Assembly: GCA_037176885.1 (NCBI GenBank)
Contig: JAWWNJ010000033.1
Coordinates: 992,001 to 1,056,000 of the forward strand
Source of the DNA: Favolaschia claudopus
Taxonomy: Eukaryota > Basidiomycota > Agaricomycetes > Agaricales > Mycenaceae
DNA length: 64,000 nucleotides
Reading direction: 5' to 3'
Shown here: positions 1 through 11,130 of the stretch, piece by piece
Position numbering within the stretch: position 1 is the stretch's first letter
Layout: the number at the start of each line of letters is the position of its first letter
Notes under the pieces: model-generated
What the model was told of the DNA's origin: nothing
Database searches by the model: none
Seen by the model: only the letters and a program-made list of their open reading frames with translations
Position numbers and translations under genes: made by a program

Positions 1-683
1 CTAGCATGAAGGGAGGGCGGGATCGACGCCGTCGTATGTCCTCGAGCTGTCGATGGTGGTGGTTGAGAGGAAAGAGCTGCGGAGTCACGCTGTCACGGCC
101 TGCGGCCTCATATTCCCATGGTGACGTCACTGTGTGGGGGCGTCCCCGAAATGGCCCAAGGCCCATCTTAACCATGCAACTGCGTCGTTCACACTCATCC
201 ACCTCATATGTTCCCAACTCCGAGCCTGAGCGAGAAGCCATACGCTCCAAGCTTGACCAATCCCCGTCGTACTATTGTTAGGTGTTGCAGCTCGTAAGGT
301 AGTTCTAATAGGCTATAAGGGTCCTCCCGACCTATAGCCGGTTATAACTAGGTATAACCAGCCTATGATCGCCCAATAACTGCTATAATCGGTTATAATC
401 GGTTATATCAGACTTTCGATTTTTGCGACAAGAACCCTGTAGTACAGCTGTAGTGCCTGTAGAATTTCCGCTGCCCAACCAAAAAAAATGTTGAAAATCA
501 ATTTACAAAGCTCGAGCGCGGGGACAGAATAACGTGAACAATATACATATATTACTACGGGAAACAAATACATTGTATCGATGGATTCCGACACCTGACT
601 TTGGGATCTGCTATCCAGAAACCAATGACAAACCATACCCCACAACGAGATAGATGTGGATATCAGTCTGCCTTAAAGAGATA
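1..683. other. No recognised gene
   Basis: Small open frames at 6-281 (+) and 403-645 (-) resemble nothing I know and lack a convincing gene structure. Around 300-410 there is a cluster of short words of the form GGTTATAA/GGCTATAA, five or more within about 110 bp, which looks like degenerate simple repeat. Confidence 0.4.
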
Positions 684-1367
684 CAGTGGTGGCAAATAGA
701 AATTGCCGTCGCTTTTTGGCCAAAATCTTGCTGTATACTTCACCGAATGACCTGAAATAAAATGTAGAGAGAAATATATGATACCTCTGTACTGCTTAGA
801 GCACTCAGCTATATATTATGCCCTGACAATGCATCAATAACAGGACAGTTTCTGATTATTGCCATATCTGGAAAGACTCAATGTATCCTCAGCAAAAAAG
901 TGTCATAATAGGATGAAAGTACTTGAAAAACAGTCCTAGTTTCCACTTTTGTTGAATGAAATTGACCCTCATTTGAGCTCACAACAACCGCTCAGAGTTG
1001 GCTATTTTCACACAAAATAGCTGAAAATGCAGAGAAAATAGCTAAAATGACCTACTTCGAGCGGCCGTTGTGAGCTCAAATGACGATCAATTCCAGTCAA
1101 TCAAAGTGAGAACTAGCATTGTTTTTCAAGTACTTTTATCCTATTATGACACTTTTTTGCTGAGGGTACATTGTGTTTTTCCGGATATGGCAACAATCGG
1201 AAACCATCCATTATTGATGCATTCTCAGTGAATGATATATTGCTGAGTGTTCTAAGAGGTACAGAAGTATCACATACCCATCTCTACATCTTATTTGTGG
1301 TCATTCGGTGAAGTATACATCGAGATTTTTACCAAAAAGCCACGGCAATTTCTATTTGCCACCACTG
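684..1367. mobile_element. Fold-back MITE, Tc1/mariner-like ends
   Basis: The whole 684-bp segment is an imperfect palindrome. Its ends begin CAGTGGTGGCAAATAG and its arms remain alignable to the centre near 1020. It is flanked on both sides by TA (682-683 and 1368-1369), the target duplication expected for Tc1/mariner-type transposition. No open frame is present, so it would depend on a transposase supplied elsewhere. Related ends, CAGTGGCGGCAAAA and CAGTTGCGGCAAGA, bound the elements at 35497 and 44260. Confidence 0.85.
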
Positions 1368-2193
1368 TACGCATGTCAGCGAAAACATGAGACAATATAG
1401 CCCAACACGTACCGAAGGGAACTTTGTCGATGCACTCAGACTGATTGTTCTAAGAATCACGTTAAGAACGGCGCCGATAACAGAACAATAACTCACTAGT
1501 CGGCGGTATGAGGCGATGGTTGTTACAAGGCACGAGCGTTGAGGTTAAGGCAATTCGGCGGAGGTTGACGGGGCGGGTTGTATAGGGAAGCGTCGGGAGG
1601 CGTAGCTTTGTGAATTGAACAACTTGGTCGATGGCGAAGCTGGGCATGGGCGTTGATAGACGAGACGGCGGGAATATTCCGGTTGTTTGTTTCTTACAAG
1701 CCGCTGAGCTAATCTTGGGTGGAGAGCGTAATCGAGGGGGCGCGTGTTTGAGAGTGTCGACTCGAGGCGGGGTGCGGGCAATAGGACAAAGCGGGTGGAA
1801 TTTGGCGCGCCGGGTGCCGTGGGTGAGTAATGCATCAGTAGTCTTTGTGTTCATTTGCATAGTGTATGTAGATAGGCGGAGTTGGGGGACGGAGCGGGCG
1901 AGGGCGACGCGGTGCCGGGCGGGTACGGTGGTGTCAGGGGTTGGAAGGTAAAAGAAAACAAGCCAGAATGAGTGAGAGGGAGCTTGGAGGGAGCCACGCA
2001 CCTTGCATGACGGGTGTGCGTCTCCAACGCCGCACCTACACATCCAAACCCACCCTCAACCTCCCCACCTCATTCCTCGTCGTATTCGGTCGTGGCGCTG
2101 CCCTTTGTACCCGCGCGACAGGGCGGCAAATTAACGCTGAGAAGTCAAAGTGAGTAAATGGTCAGTTAGTTTATTTTCATTTCAAGCCTACTT
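1368..2193. other. GC-rich stretch, no recognised gene
   Basis: Between the MITE and the next gene fragment lies a GC-rich segment with overlapping open frames on both strands: 1462-2043 and 1545-1835 (-), 1631-1951 and 1941-2153 (+). None resembles a known family, and their overlap suggests composition rather than coding. A fragment of a 5' exon cannot be excluded. Confidence 0.3.
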
Positions 2194-2484
2194 TTGAAGC
2201 TCGCCAATCTCAGTTGCCATCCACTACAGCTCCCAGTCAAACTGCAGGTGTGTTACAGCCATTTGCGCATTCTGCAGGCTACTAATAAACTTCCAGACCG
2301 CGGTACCTTCATCACAGTCAAAGTCCCTATCTATGGCGAGCCAGGAAACGGAAAGAAGCGCGCCACGGTTACCACAACCCTCGTCCTCCCCTCTGACATT
2401 CCTGCCGGCGACTTTCTATCCCGCATCACAGCTCAGATGAATGTCGACCCCACATCTGCGACGTTGGGATGGAAAGAGTCTCAG
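2194..2484 (+). pseudogene. Fragment of an uncharacterised repeated gene family
   Basis: The translation runs through LPDRGTFITVKVPIYGEPG, a run rich in VTTTLVLPSDIPAGDF, and TAQMNVDPTSATLGWKE. This resembles an uncharacterised multicopy agaricomycete protein family. About 220 bp (roughly 2197-2414) is almost identical, in inverted orientation, to 11131-11350; the one amino-acid difference noticed in the shared coding part is Arg here for Cys there. The frame stops making sense at about 2484, exactly where the Plavaka inverted repeat begins, so the element appears to have inserted into this copy. The function of the family is unknown to me. Confidence 0.55.
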
Positions 2485-2851
2485 GAGCATCAGGAAAAGC
2501 CTCCCACGGCAATACCCCAATATTGCCGGCAATTGCCCCGAATACGAGCGAATATCCTGACTTCGACAAATTACCCTCATATTAACGTCGCAATTTAGTT
2601 ACCTGTAATTCAGACCGAATTTCCTTCAAATTACTTCAATTTCCGCACCATTTTGGGGCAAGTTTGCGTCATATTGAAGCAGTTTTCAAATCAAAGATAG
2701 CACACTGGCTCAACAGGGACTTCATTAAAAGAGTTGTAGCATACATCAACAGGTATATAGACTATGAATTAGTCTGCGAGGCGAAGAAGAGTATGAATAA
2801 AGAAACGGTATGAATAAACAACTTTATAACGCGTGTCACGATGGCTCGAAG

Positions 2852-4875
2852 TTAGTCGGAATCCGGAATGTCAACAAGCTGGATCAAGGTAGCAGAGCTG
2901 CCGCTGGCGGTGTGGACAATCTGATCGCTCTCACTGCAGGGTAAGATGAGTAACACTACGACACTGACAGCTGAAGCTGAGGACGTACGCGACTTCTTTA
3001 TAAAGCTGGTGCAAGACAGCATGCACTGCACCGGGGGCGTCCTTGCGAGAATCCTTGAGAGTTTTCATGTGGTTGCGGTAGGTCCCTTCATAAGCGTCTT
3101 CCTTGAACGGGATATTTTGCTTGCGACCGGTGTTCCGGAATTCCATGAGCGCGGCGTACACCTGCCGAACATCACTAATAGCCGACCGAACAATAGGAAT
3201 GATACATACCGCGGTGGCAGCAAGAGCTACCATCGAATCCGGAAGCTCCCGCTCCGCCGCCCGACTCTTCTTGCCGGTGGGGAACAGCGTCGCATGTTCT
3301 TCAACATATGACGCAGTGCTGAAAAGTTCTTCCTTGATAATATGCGAAATAGCTCCGTGGCAGAATGGCTGGTCCAGGAGAAGCCGCCCCTAAGAGTGAG
3401 GATGAATCACATGTTGATGCAAGGAGGGAAAGACTGTAACTTACTTTTATTTCAAGAGACGACGGGAAGATATAACGATGGTCCTTGAGTAACTCTTCAA
3501 CACGCTTCATGACCTTATCAGGTGTCAAGCCGGTGAGCTCATAATAGCCCATGACACAGTTGACGGCCGAACGCTTCATGCCCCCACGAAGGAGAATGGC
3601 ACGATCAATAGGCTGGGAGCCAGTCAGCATCGGTAAAGGAAGAGGAACAGCACTTACGATGGGGGCGAGAAACACAGCATACTGTTTGTCGAGCATGAGC
3701 CTTTCGTAGATGTGCACAGCCTCAGGAAGGGGAGCCGCCGCCTCGAGCAGTTTGGGACGTGCGAAACCACCACGCTGACCAACCCGCGGATACGCGTCAA
3801 CAAAGCAGACATCGTCTTTCATGAGGGTGGAAGCGCCACGCAACACACTCTGCACCTCGGCGCGCTGTGCAAGGAGTGCAATGTCCTTACCAGGGGCAGG
3901 GAAGACAAGGTGCGTTGAGGCGTGCCACTCCGACTCGGGGGTAACAGTGGCGGCGTCGACGGAAGCGTTGTCGACGGCATCGGCAACGGCCTCAGACTTG
4001 ATCTCTGGTTTCTGTGGAAACGGTAAGTATATGCTCGTTAACGCGGCACTGACATACCTCGGCATCGGCTTGCTTCTGGCGAGCGGCCGATACTTTCTTT
4101 GTTTTCTATATGGATCGCGTATTAGTACAAGGATATATAAGATATGTGGTAATAAACAGTCACCTTTTTCTTTGGCGCAGCATCGACCTCCAGGCTCTCG
4201 TCATTGTCAAGTTCCATGCCAGCGACGGAATGACGCCCGGAGTGGCCAGAACCTGTGGACGAACGGCGGCTGCGCCGCTCGTGGTCGCGATCATCAGTGT
4301 CGGTGTCAACATGAATCCGAGCAAACGCGGATGTGGCGGACATGGCTGACGATGCTGAAGACTTGCGACTCCGGGGCTGCATGTCCTCCACAGGATGTTG
4401 GACGTCGAGGTCGAGGTCGTCGTCGGTATTGGTGATGCGACGGAGCCGAGGGGGAGCGTCGGACATCGAATCGTCGGAGTCGTCGATGATACCTTTCGAG
4501 CAAGCGGCTTTCATCTCTTTGGCTTTCTTGGCGGGAACATCGGTCGCCTCTGCTGTCGAAGAGGTTCGTTTGCGGACTTCTTCCGACCAACCGCTGGGTC
4601 GGTCAATGTTCCAAACTGCAAGAACTTCGTTAGCAACACCGTCTCTGCAGTCAAAAAATCTCCAACAACTTACTCGCGATACTCTTAGCTAGCTTCTTTG
4701 CTGCGCGACCACCGTTGGCCCCTAAAATGCAATTTATATCTGAGAAATCAATTCGTATCAAGCTCTTACGGGACTCGTTTTGAAAAGCGATGTTTTCTTC
4801 TATTTCTTTGGCAGCATTTGCAGCGCGGGTGGCTTTACGCTTGTCGGCAGCCGTAAGTGGCCTCTCGGAAGCCAT
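2852..4875 (-). CDS. DUF6532-like protein, nine exons, Plavaka passenger
   Basis: Nine exons with GT..AG introns join into one 537-codon frame: 4875-4770, 4721-4674, 4615-4164, 4105-4058, 4011-3658, 3612-3445, 3389-3210, 3161-2989, 2933-2852. The N-terminal half is charged and low in complexity (Ser/Arg/Asp stretches, KKAKE, DDDLDLDV), which suggests a nuclear or disordered tail. The C-terminal half has the pattern of the basidiomycete DUF6532 family: a VDAYPR segment, a block ending LLKDHRYIFP, QPFCHGAISHIIKEELF, LVALAATA-type helices (here MVALAATA), YAALMEF, and AYEGTYRNHMKTL near the end. The biochemical role of DUF6532 is not known. The gene starts 318 bp from the divergent transposase start, so the two may share a promoter. 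No stop or frameshift was seen. Exon joins are by eye; the family name is from memory. Confidence 0.7.
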
Positions 4876-5193
4876 TGTAAGAAAGGAGTGTGGATTCAGT
4901 TGGGGAGGGATTAATGAAAGTGAGTGTGGTGGGGGGGGAGAGAAAAGGAACGGGCTAACATCTGTTTCGTCCGCAGGCTTATCTATTGCACTGTAACCGG
5001 TACTAGCCGCTCGCTAAAATTGCATCTTTGAAATTGTCCCAAAACGATGCTGTGTTCCTGGCTCTTTAGTCCAGCTGATTCAACGGCAAGTGGAGCCGAT
5101 ATCTCTCTCTGCAAAAACCATACTGCACTCGAGAGTCTTTGCTTTGAATTTCCACTTCCCGCTTTCTTCTCCGACCCTCATTTCTGGCTCACT
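4876..5193. promoter_or_regulatory. Shared divergent intergenic region
   Basis: This 318-bp interval separates the starts of the DUF6532-like gene (-) and the Plavaka transposase (+), so it should hold both promoters. The transposase-side half, from about 5050, is pyrimidine-rich just before the start codon. No clear TATA box is visible. Calling it a bidirectional promoter is inference from geometry only. Confidence 0.35.
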
Positions 5194-8100
5194 ATGTCTA
5201 AGAGTCGATGCGACGGCTGTGGCCGTGACTTTGTGGGCAAAGGGTTCACTCTTCATTTGAGGCTCGCAAAAACAGGGCCATGTGCTGTGATCGCGGAGCG
5301 CGAAGCGAATCGAGGAATGCCTGGGCAGGCACCCAATGAACCGGAACAGTTTGGGAACACTCTCAATAATCTCGAGCTTCCAGCCGGCCATTTTTCTGGG
5401 GATTTTTTCGGGGAATATGATGGTCCCGCCGACTTTGGTTACATTGCATCGGATGAGGAGGACGAGGACGAGGCAGGGGAGGAAGAGGACGGGGAGGAGG
5501 AAGAGGAAGAGGAAAAAGAGTCGGATGTGGAGGAGGAGCTTGATGCGGAGGAGCGGGCGGATCTCGCGCAAGGATATGAGGCTCCACGCGCCGCACCCGC
5601 AGATGCCGCAATGCCTGATGCTGACTCGTCCACTCGTGCGCCCGCCCGTGAAATCCGACAGGCCGCTGAAGACCGTTTCCATCATAAGCCGATTGTGGAA
5701 AAATTCCCGGGTGGAAAGGCGGGAAAGCCAATTTCCAGGGCTCAAGATCGTGAGTCAGAGAAAGCTTATGATTCTGTACTCAAAGACCGTGCGTCATTGA
5801 ATCCATACGCACCTTTTACTTCGAAAATGGACTGGGAGGTGGCAAAATGGGCGAAATTACGTGGCGCCGGTTCAACTGCTTTCAGCGATCTTTTGGAGAT
5901 TGAGGGCGTATGTCCAGGATTTATCTATATTTCAATTTATACTCAAATCTTGGAGGTACGCGACTCGTTGAACCTCTCTTATGCCAATTCGGTACAGCTG
6001 AACAAGATCATCGATGAAAAACTTCCGGGGCGCCCCAAATTCGTGCGATCCGAAGTTGTTGTTGACGGCGAAGTATTTCATTTATACTCGCGTGATATTC
6101 TGGAGTGCGTTCGTGCTCTGTGGGGCGATTCCGAGTTTGCGCCATATTTATTTGTTGCGCCGGAACGTCATTACCTTGACAAGGATAAAACAATTCGCAT
6201 GTATCACAACATGCACACTGGTAAATGGTGGTGGTCTACGCAGGTTTGGGACACATTGCTTTATTCTGGTCTTGATCGCTGATCATTTCGTAGGAGGAGG
6301 TCGAAAAAGAACATCCGGGCGCAACAATAATCCCTATCATTATCTCCTCCGACAAAACACAGCTCACAGTCTTCGGGAATAAGACTGCCTATCCCGTGTA
6401 TATGACGCTAGGCAACATCCCCAAAGAAATTCGACGTAAACCATCCCGCCGTGCCTACATTCTACTGGGCTATCTGCCGACTTCCAAGATGAAAAACATT
6501 ACAAATAAATCTGCTCGTCGTCGGGTTCTTGCCAATGTTTTTCACGCATGCATGCGTCATATCCTCGCTCCTCTCGAAGGACCCGGGACGTCCGGCATGC
6601 AGGTTACTAGCGGTGACGGTGTAATGCGTCGTGGTCATCCGATCTATGCAACCTTCGTGGGAGACTACCCCGAGCAATGTCTCGTCACTGCCATCAAGAC
6701 CGGCGAGTGCCCCACATGCGAGGTGCCACACGACGAACTTGGGGAGGACGGCCAATTCCCGCTGCGAGATCTAGAGAAGATTTTAGCTGCGCTGGATAAA
6801 CTCGACGAAGGGCCGACGATCTATCGAAAGGCGTGTGAGGAGGCTGGAATCAAACCTGTTTACCACCCATTCTGGGAAGGTCTTCCCTATACCAACATCT
6901 TTCGTTCCATTGCCCCCGATGTTCTCCATCAGCTTTACCAAGGCATCATTAAGCATCTCATTGCATGGCTGAAGGCTGTGTGCGGAGAAGCCGAAATTGA
7001 TGCTCGCTGCCGTCGCCTTCCTCCCAACCACAATATCCGCCTTTTCATGAACGGCATCTCCGACCTCAGTCGTGTCACTGGGAAGGAGCATGATCAAATC
7101 TCCCGCTTTATTCTTGGTATCATTATCGACATCCAACTTCCAGACAACCTTCCCTCGTCGCGGCTTCTCGGTGCTGTCCGTGGCATCCTCGATTTCGTGC
7201 ATCTAGCGCAGTATCCCATGCACACAGATGAGACCCTTACCCTTCTTGACGAGGCTCTACAGAACTTCCACAATAACAAAAGCATTTTTGTCGAGCTGGG
7301 TGTCCGCTCCGACTTCAATCTCCCCAAACTCCATAACTCCTCACACACTCCGTCTTATATCGAATATTTCGGCACGACTGACAACTACAACACCGAGTAC
7401 ACCGAGCGCCTCCACATCGACCTCGCAAAAGACGCCTATCGCTCGACGAATTTCAAGGACGAGTTTCCACAGATGACTCTCTGGCTCGAGCGAAAGGAGA
7501 AAATCTATCGCCACGAGAAGTATATCCAGTGGCGTCTAGATGGTTGCCCCGCTCCTCCCTCTCTAAAACCCTTACCTCCAGGCATCGTCTACGAGCGACG
7601 CTTGAAAATGACGAAGCATCCGACTCTCAAAGCCGTGAAAATCAACACGCTCATCACTGACTACGGAGCTCGGATGTTTCGTGAAGCCCTTGCTCGCTTT
7701 GTGGTTGGGTTCAAAAATCCCGGACTTACTCTTGCTCAGCTCGAGGCTGAGTCTGGTTCTCTTACGCTTCATTTTAATCGCGTGCCTGTGTTCCATCGTC
7801 TTAAATATGTGACTGAAGATCCATACACTGCAGGGGGACCAGAAGACTCTGTTGTCGACTCCATCCACGTTCAGCCGGGAAAGACTTCTCGGTCTGGCAA
7901 GGAATTGGCTGGACGGTTCGACACGGCATTGATCAACAACGGCTCTGGCGGTATCACTGGTGTTGATGGTACATATTTCTTTATCACTCATATTGTCTTG
8001 CGGCGGCTAATTTTGATACAGGCTATCGGGTCGGCCAAGTTCGCGTTGTGTTCTCCCTCAAGCCACAGCATATTCAGAGCCTTTTTGGGAAAGGGCCGGC

Positions 8101-8377
8101 ACCTCCTCATCATTTAGCTTATGTCGAATGGTTTTCGCCCTTCGCTTCCCAACCAGAGCCCCACCACCTCATGTACAAGGTGAAGCGATCACTCAAGGAT
8201 GGAGTTCGGATGGCTAGCATCGTTCCTGTCGCAAATATTCGGCGCAGCATTCATTTGCTACCAAAATTTGGGCCCATTGCGCCTCCGCGTTGGACTTCAT
8301 CGAATGTCTTAGACGAATGCCCTACTTTTTTTGTTAACTGCTTCTCGGATCGGCACGTTTATACCACCGTATACTAG
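5194..8377 (+). CDS. Plavaka transposase
   Basis: The start at 5194 (MSKSRCDGCGRDFVGKG) gives an N-terminal CxxC..H zinc-finger-like motif typical of the family; the longer frame from 5047 has no such support. Removing introns 5908-5955 (48 bp), 6244-6293 (50 bp) and 7969-8021 (53 bp) leaves 1011 codons in one frame. An acidic run, Asp/Glu rich, covers about residues 88-125. The core has the Plavaka hallmarks MYHNMHTGKWWW, HPGATIIPIIISSDKT, NIPKEIRRKPSRRA, TGECPTCEVPHDELG, IFRSIAPDVLHQLYQG, LPKLHNSSHT and TERLHIDLAKDAYRSTN. The C-terminal part ends in a conserved segment with LLPKFGPIAPP. The enzyme should cut and paste DNA. It lies inside inverted repeats with a divergent passenger gene. No disabling change was seen, so the element may be autonomous. 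Confidence 0.9.
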
Positions 8378-9024
8378 CATTCAATGTAATTTCATGGTTC
8401 AAAATTGATTGCTGCCTAAATTTGGCCGAATTTCAGTCTGATCTATAGTCAAATCTCACCCATGCTTACTTAGAGTTACTTTACATGCTCTACATTGATA
8501 TCAGACAGTAGAATGAAGCCTCGGAAGGCATAAACGAAGAAAATTCGCATAGTGTGACTCATTGTCACAAACCCAAGTCACAGTTAAATTCGACTGATGT
8601 CGCACTGTCCAGATGCATAGAGTATCTAATCCATAGTCTCCAGCAGGCTGAGATAAAATGCTAAATGTCTGTCTAAGCGATCTCTCAAAAATTACGACCC
8701 CCCATGTTTTCTGCCGATTATTTTTTAGAGCCTGGGAACTGAAACGGACTGCAAGTCCGATTTTAGCGCCCACTTAATCTTATCAGCGCCCGGCGCTTAT
8801 CAAATACATCTCTCATCATACGAGCATCATTTGAACAGATTCATCGTTCCGGCAAGGACGGCAAGGGAACAAATCCTTCTAACTAGGGTAATGGAGGGAA
8901 TTCCTTCCAATTCCCTTCGATTACCTCGCTTTGCAACGGCGGAAGGCAATTGCCCCGAATTAGAGGTAATTTACCAAGGTAGGTTTTTCCTGATGCGGAT
9001 GGTTTTGATAAGCAATCCCCCGCC

Positions 9025-9549
9025 TAGTCTCACCAAGTCAGACTCTACAAGATTTATGATAGTCGATAAATCTATTATATAGAGTCTGAACTTGATGGCG
9101 CCTGTCATCCAAGACCTCGGATTCTGTGAGTCTGTGACACACGTGCCAGTTCACACGGTCGGATAAGGAAATGACACGTCCTTGGCGGTCCAACTTGAGC
9201 CCAATATGGAGCTTGTTGGCTTAAAACCCCACATTTACACTTGCCGGGGCTAATATCTACCACTGTGAAGCATATGCCGAAGATACTGTACTTATTCCAT
9301 GAACGCAATATTGCTTGATGATTATGGTCCTAAAGCGTAAAATAGCACTGAATTATGTCTATCTATGGGCTGGGCAGTCTTTCAATACTTCTCTAGGCTT
9401 GCGAAGCCTTCACAGTGGGTCGTCGCTGCGTACCACAGCACCGACGCGCATACGTGTCATGCCCCATTGGGGCGTGGGGAAATGCACATGATGTTACAGC
9501 CGTGACAAAACCGAGGTCCGGGTCGAACCCCGACAACAATTTCAGACTA
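9025..9549. mobile_element. TAGTCT..AGACTA element, copy A
   Basis: The 525-bp element starts TAGTCTCACC and ends TTTCAGACTA. It is flanked by the 9-bp direct repeat TCCCCCGCC (9016-9024 and 9550-9558), a clean target duplication. The same element, about 85-90% alike by eye, occurs at 48203-49318. Perfect inverted ends are only 6 bp. Nine-bp duplications are typical of Mutator-like elements, so a non-autonomous MULE-like origin is inferred. Open frames inside (9415-9654 and others) look accidental. Confidence 0.85.
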
Positions 9550-9558
9550 TCCCCCGCC

Positions 9559-10367
9559 TTACGTCGTTCGCCTATCCCACAAGGGGACCCTGCCGGGATT
9601 TGGCAAAAAGACAGTTTTTACGTCATGTCAGGACGTGCTCTGCTCGGGCAGTAGAGCATAGTTTAAACGTCGTCCCGGACGCGGAGCGTGGTGCAGACCA
9701 ACTTTACTCCCCCAGAATCGTGGCCAGAGGGGACTCCGTCATGGATAATGCAACATCCACTCCAGCCAGGCATCGGGTCCACTATTTGAGGCATCGGATC
9801 CACCATTTTTCAGGCTTTTCATACCTTTCAAGCTTTCCATACCAGACGGCGGAGCAAACAAAGCACGGGGCATCGGATCCACTATTTTGCAAGCTTTGCA
9901 TACCCCAATCCAACAGCAGGGCATCGGGTCCGCTATTTTTCAAGCATTCCATATCCTGATCATGCGACAAGCCGACGCAGTGGATTGCCGGCTCCGAGAC
10001 TCGAGATCCGTGAGTCAATGACCGGTTGCGTGTAGAGCCCGAGAACCGGATGGTGACGTGACCCATCAACCATATGACGCAAGATCCGAGATTGACTCAG
10101 AAGTCGACGAGGAGGTCCCAGAGCAAGCAAGCAAAGCAAGCAGCGGGCAGCACAGACAGCTCGAGAGAGACCAAGGTAGTCCAGTGCGGAGAGATGGTGT
10201 GCTACTCAGTGATTCAAGCCAAGAACCGCCGAAATTCCGAGCAGAAGACGCAAGCGAGTCCTGTCGGAGAAACGATGATGATGGTAAGAGTCAAGGAGCC
10301 CCCGGGGAAGCTTTATGTTCTTCAGCCAACAGTCTTCTACAGTAAGCTCAATTTGATATGTCTTCAA
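9559..10367. other. No recognised gene
   Basis: Apart from the minisatellite at 9769-9960, I see only short frames (for example 10058-10345 +, rich in Ser, Glu and Gln) with no family resemblance. Confidence 0.35.
9769..9960. repeat. Dispersed 30-40 bp minisatellite
   Basis: Four variants of a unit beginning GGCATCGG(A/G)TCC, continuing with an ATTTT tract and a GC-TT-CATA end, start near 9769, 9790, 9869 and 9919. Spacing is irregular and units differ by several bases. It is non-coding in every frame I tried. Confidence 0.6.
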
Positions 10368-10820
10368 TATAGGATGGGAAGGGGACAGACTGCCAATATA
10401 TCTGCTTCCCATCAATTTTGACTTGTGCCTCAAAATAACTCTCCCATGGAAAGGTGCGAAGTTTGTGACCAGAGTAAGCAGTAGTACAAGTATTCAGTCA
10501 CATTATCTGCACTCACTACATGTATTTCAATACCTCCTTGCAGTCAGCCAAAAACTTAGACATGTTTTCATGAATGTTTCTCATTTTACAGTTCTCAAAC
10601 ACCTCAGACTCCACAGAAAAAATGGATCTGAGGGTCAGAACTCACTACATTGAGCCGTGAATATTTTGGAGTCACCATCTACTCGAGGTTACGAAGTGTA
10701 TAGAAAGTGAAAAAGAATTGCGACCTTCGGGAATTGAACTCATGGGCATCGGACTGTTCCGTTAAGTCCCATGTCCTTATATGGACATGGGCGTCCACAG
10801 CCATCGCACATGAGCCCAGA
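10368..10820 (-). mobile_element. tRNA-headed SINE, copy 1
   Basis: On the minus strand a tRNA-like head (GCGATGGCTGTGGACGCCCA, then a hairpin around TCCATATAAGGACATGG, then a box-B-like GAGTTCAATTCCC) is followed by an unrelated body ending near 10368. The same structure in opposite orientation is at 16126-16515. The body includes the shared words GACTGCCAATATATCTG and CCCATCAATTTTG. Copies differ by several small indels, so both are old. This is a pol III-type retroposon rather than a tRNA gene, because no matching acceptor stem is formed. Confidence 0.6.
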
Positions 10821-11130
10821 CATGGGACATGGGCCTGAGATCATGCGTTCGACTCCCTCTGGACAGGCAGACCTGGGCAGGGGTTCCCGGGTCCTGCACA
10901 GCCACCCTGAGAATTTTTCATAGTTTCTTACTGCTGAGTTCAGAAGATTTAGAAGCCAAATAGGAGGCAAATTTCAAGAAAATCGGTTGAAAATCAGGCG
11001 GAAAAAAAAATCCGGGCAGGCTTACGTCATGTTATGAACCCTGTTATTAACATATCCATGTTAAATAACCAGGGGGGTAGTTTGAATCTCACATTTCTCA
11101 CAGCCCGGATTTTGATTCTTACACAGCGCT

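Larger units (their letters stand above)
2487..8996. mobile_element. Plavaka DNA transposon with passenger gene
   Basis: Imperfect inverted repeats bound the segment. The left end reads GCATCAGGAAAAGCCTCCC and the right end, reverse complemented, reads GCATCAGGAAAAACCTACC; both continue into GG-AA-TACC words. Both ends also contain the palindromic word GGCAATTGCC with the same downstream CCCGAAT (2530 and 8944). Inside are a complete transposase on the plus strand and a complete unrelated gene on the minus strand, head to head and separated by 318 bp. I could not fix an exact target duplication, so the outer border may be off by a few bases. Plavaka elements are CACTA-related cut-and-paste transposons frequent in basidiomycetes. 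Confidence 0.7.

Noticed and set aside
1462..2043. 193-codon minus-strand frame
   Set aside because: Overlapping frames on both strands with equal length and biased composition; no family resemblance.
4988..5193. CACTG at 4988 as the left end of the Plavaka element
   Set aside because: No matching CAGTG end after 8377, whereas the GCATCAGG inverted ends at 2487 and 8996 match well.
5363..5745. Antisense Ser/Pro/Leu-rich frames opposite the Plavaka gene
   Set aside because: They are shadows of the acidic Asp/Glu run of the transposase on the other strand.
9415..9959. Plus-strand frames across the TAGTCT element and the minisatellite
   Set aside because: The first lies within a non-autonomous transposon and the second runs through non-coding repeats.
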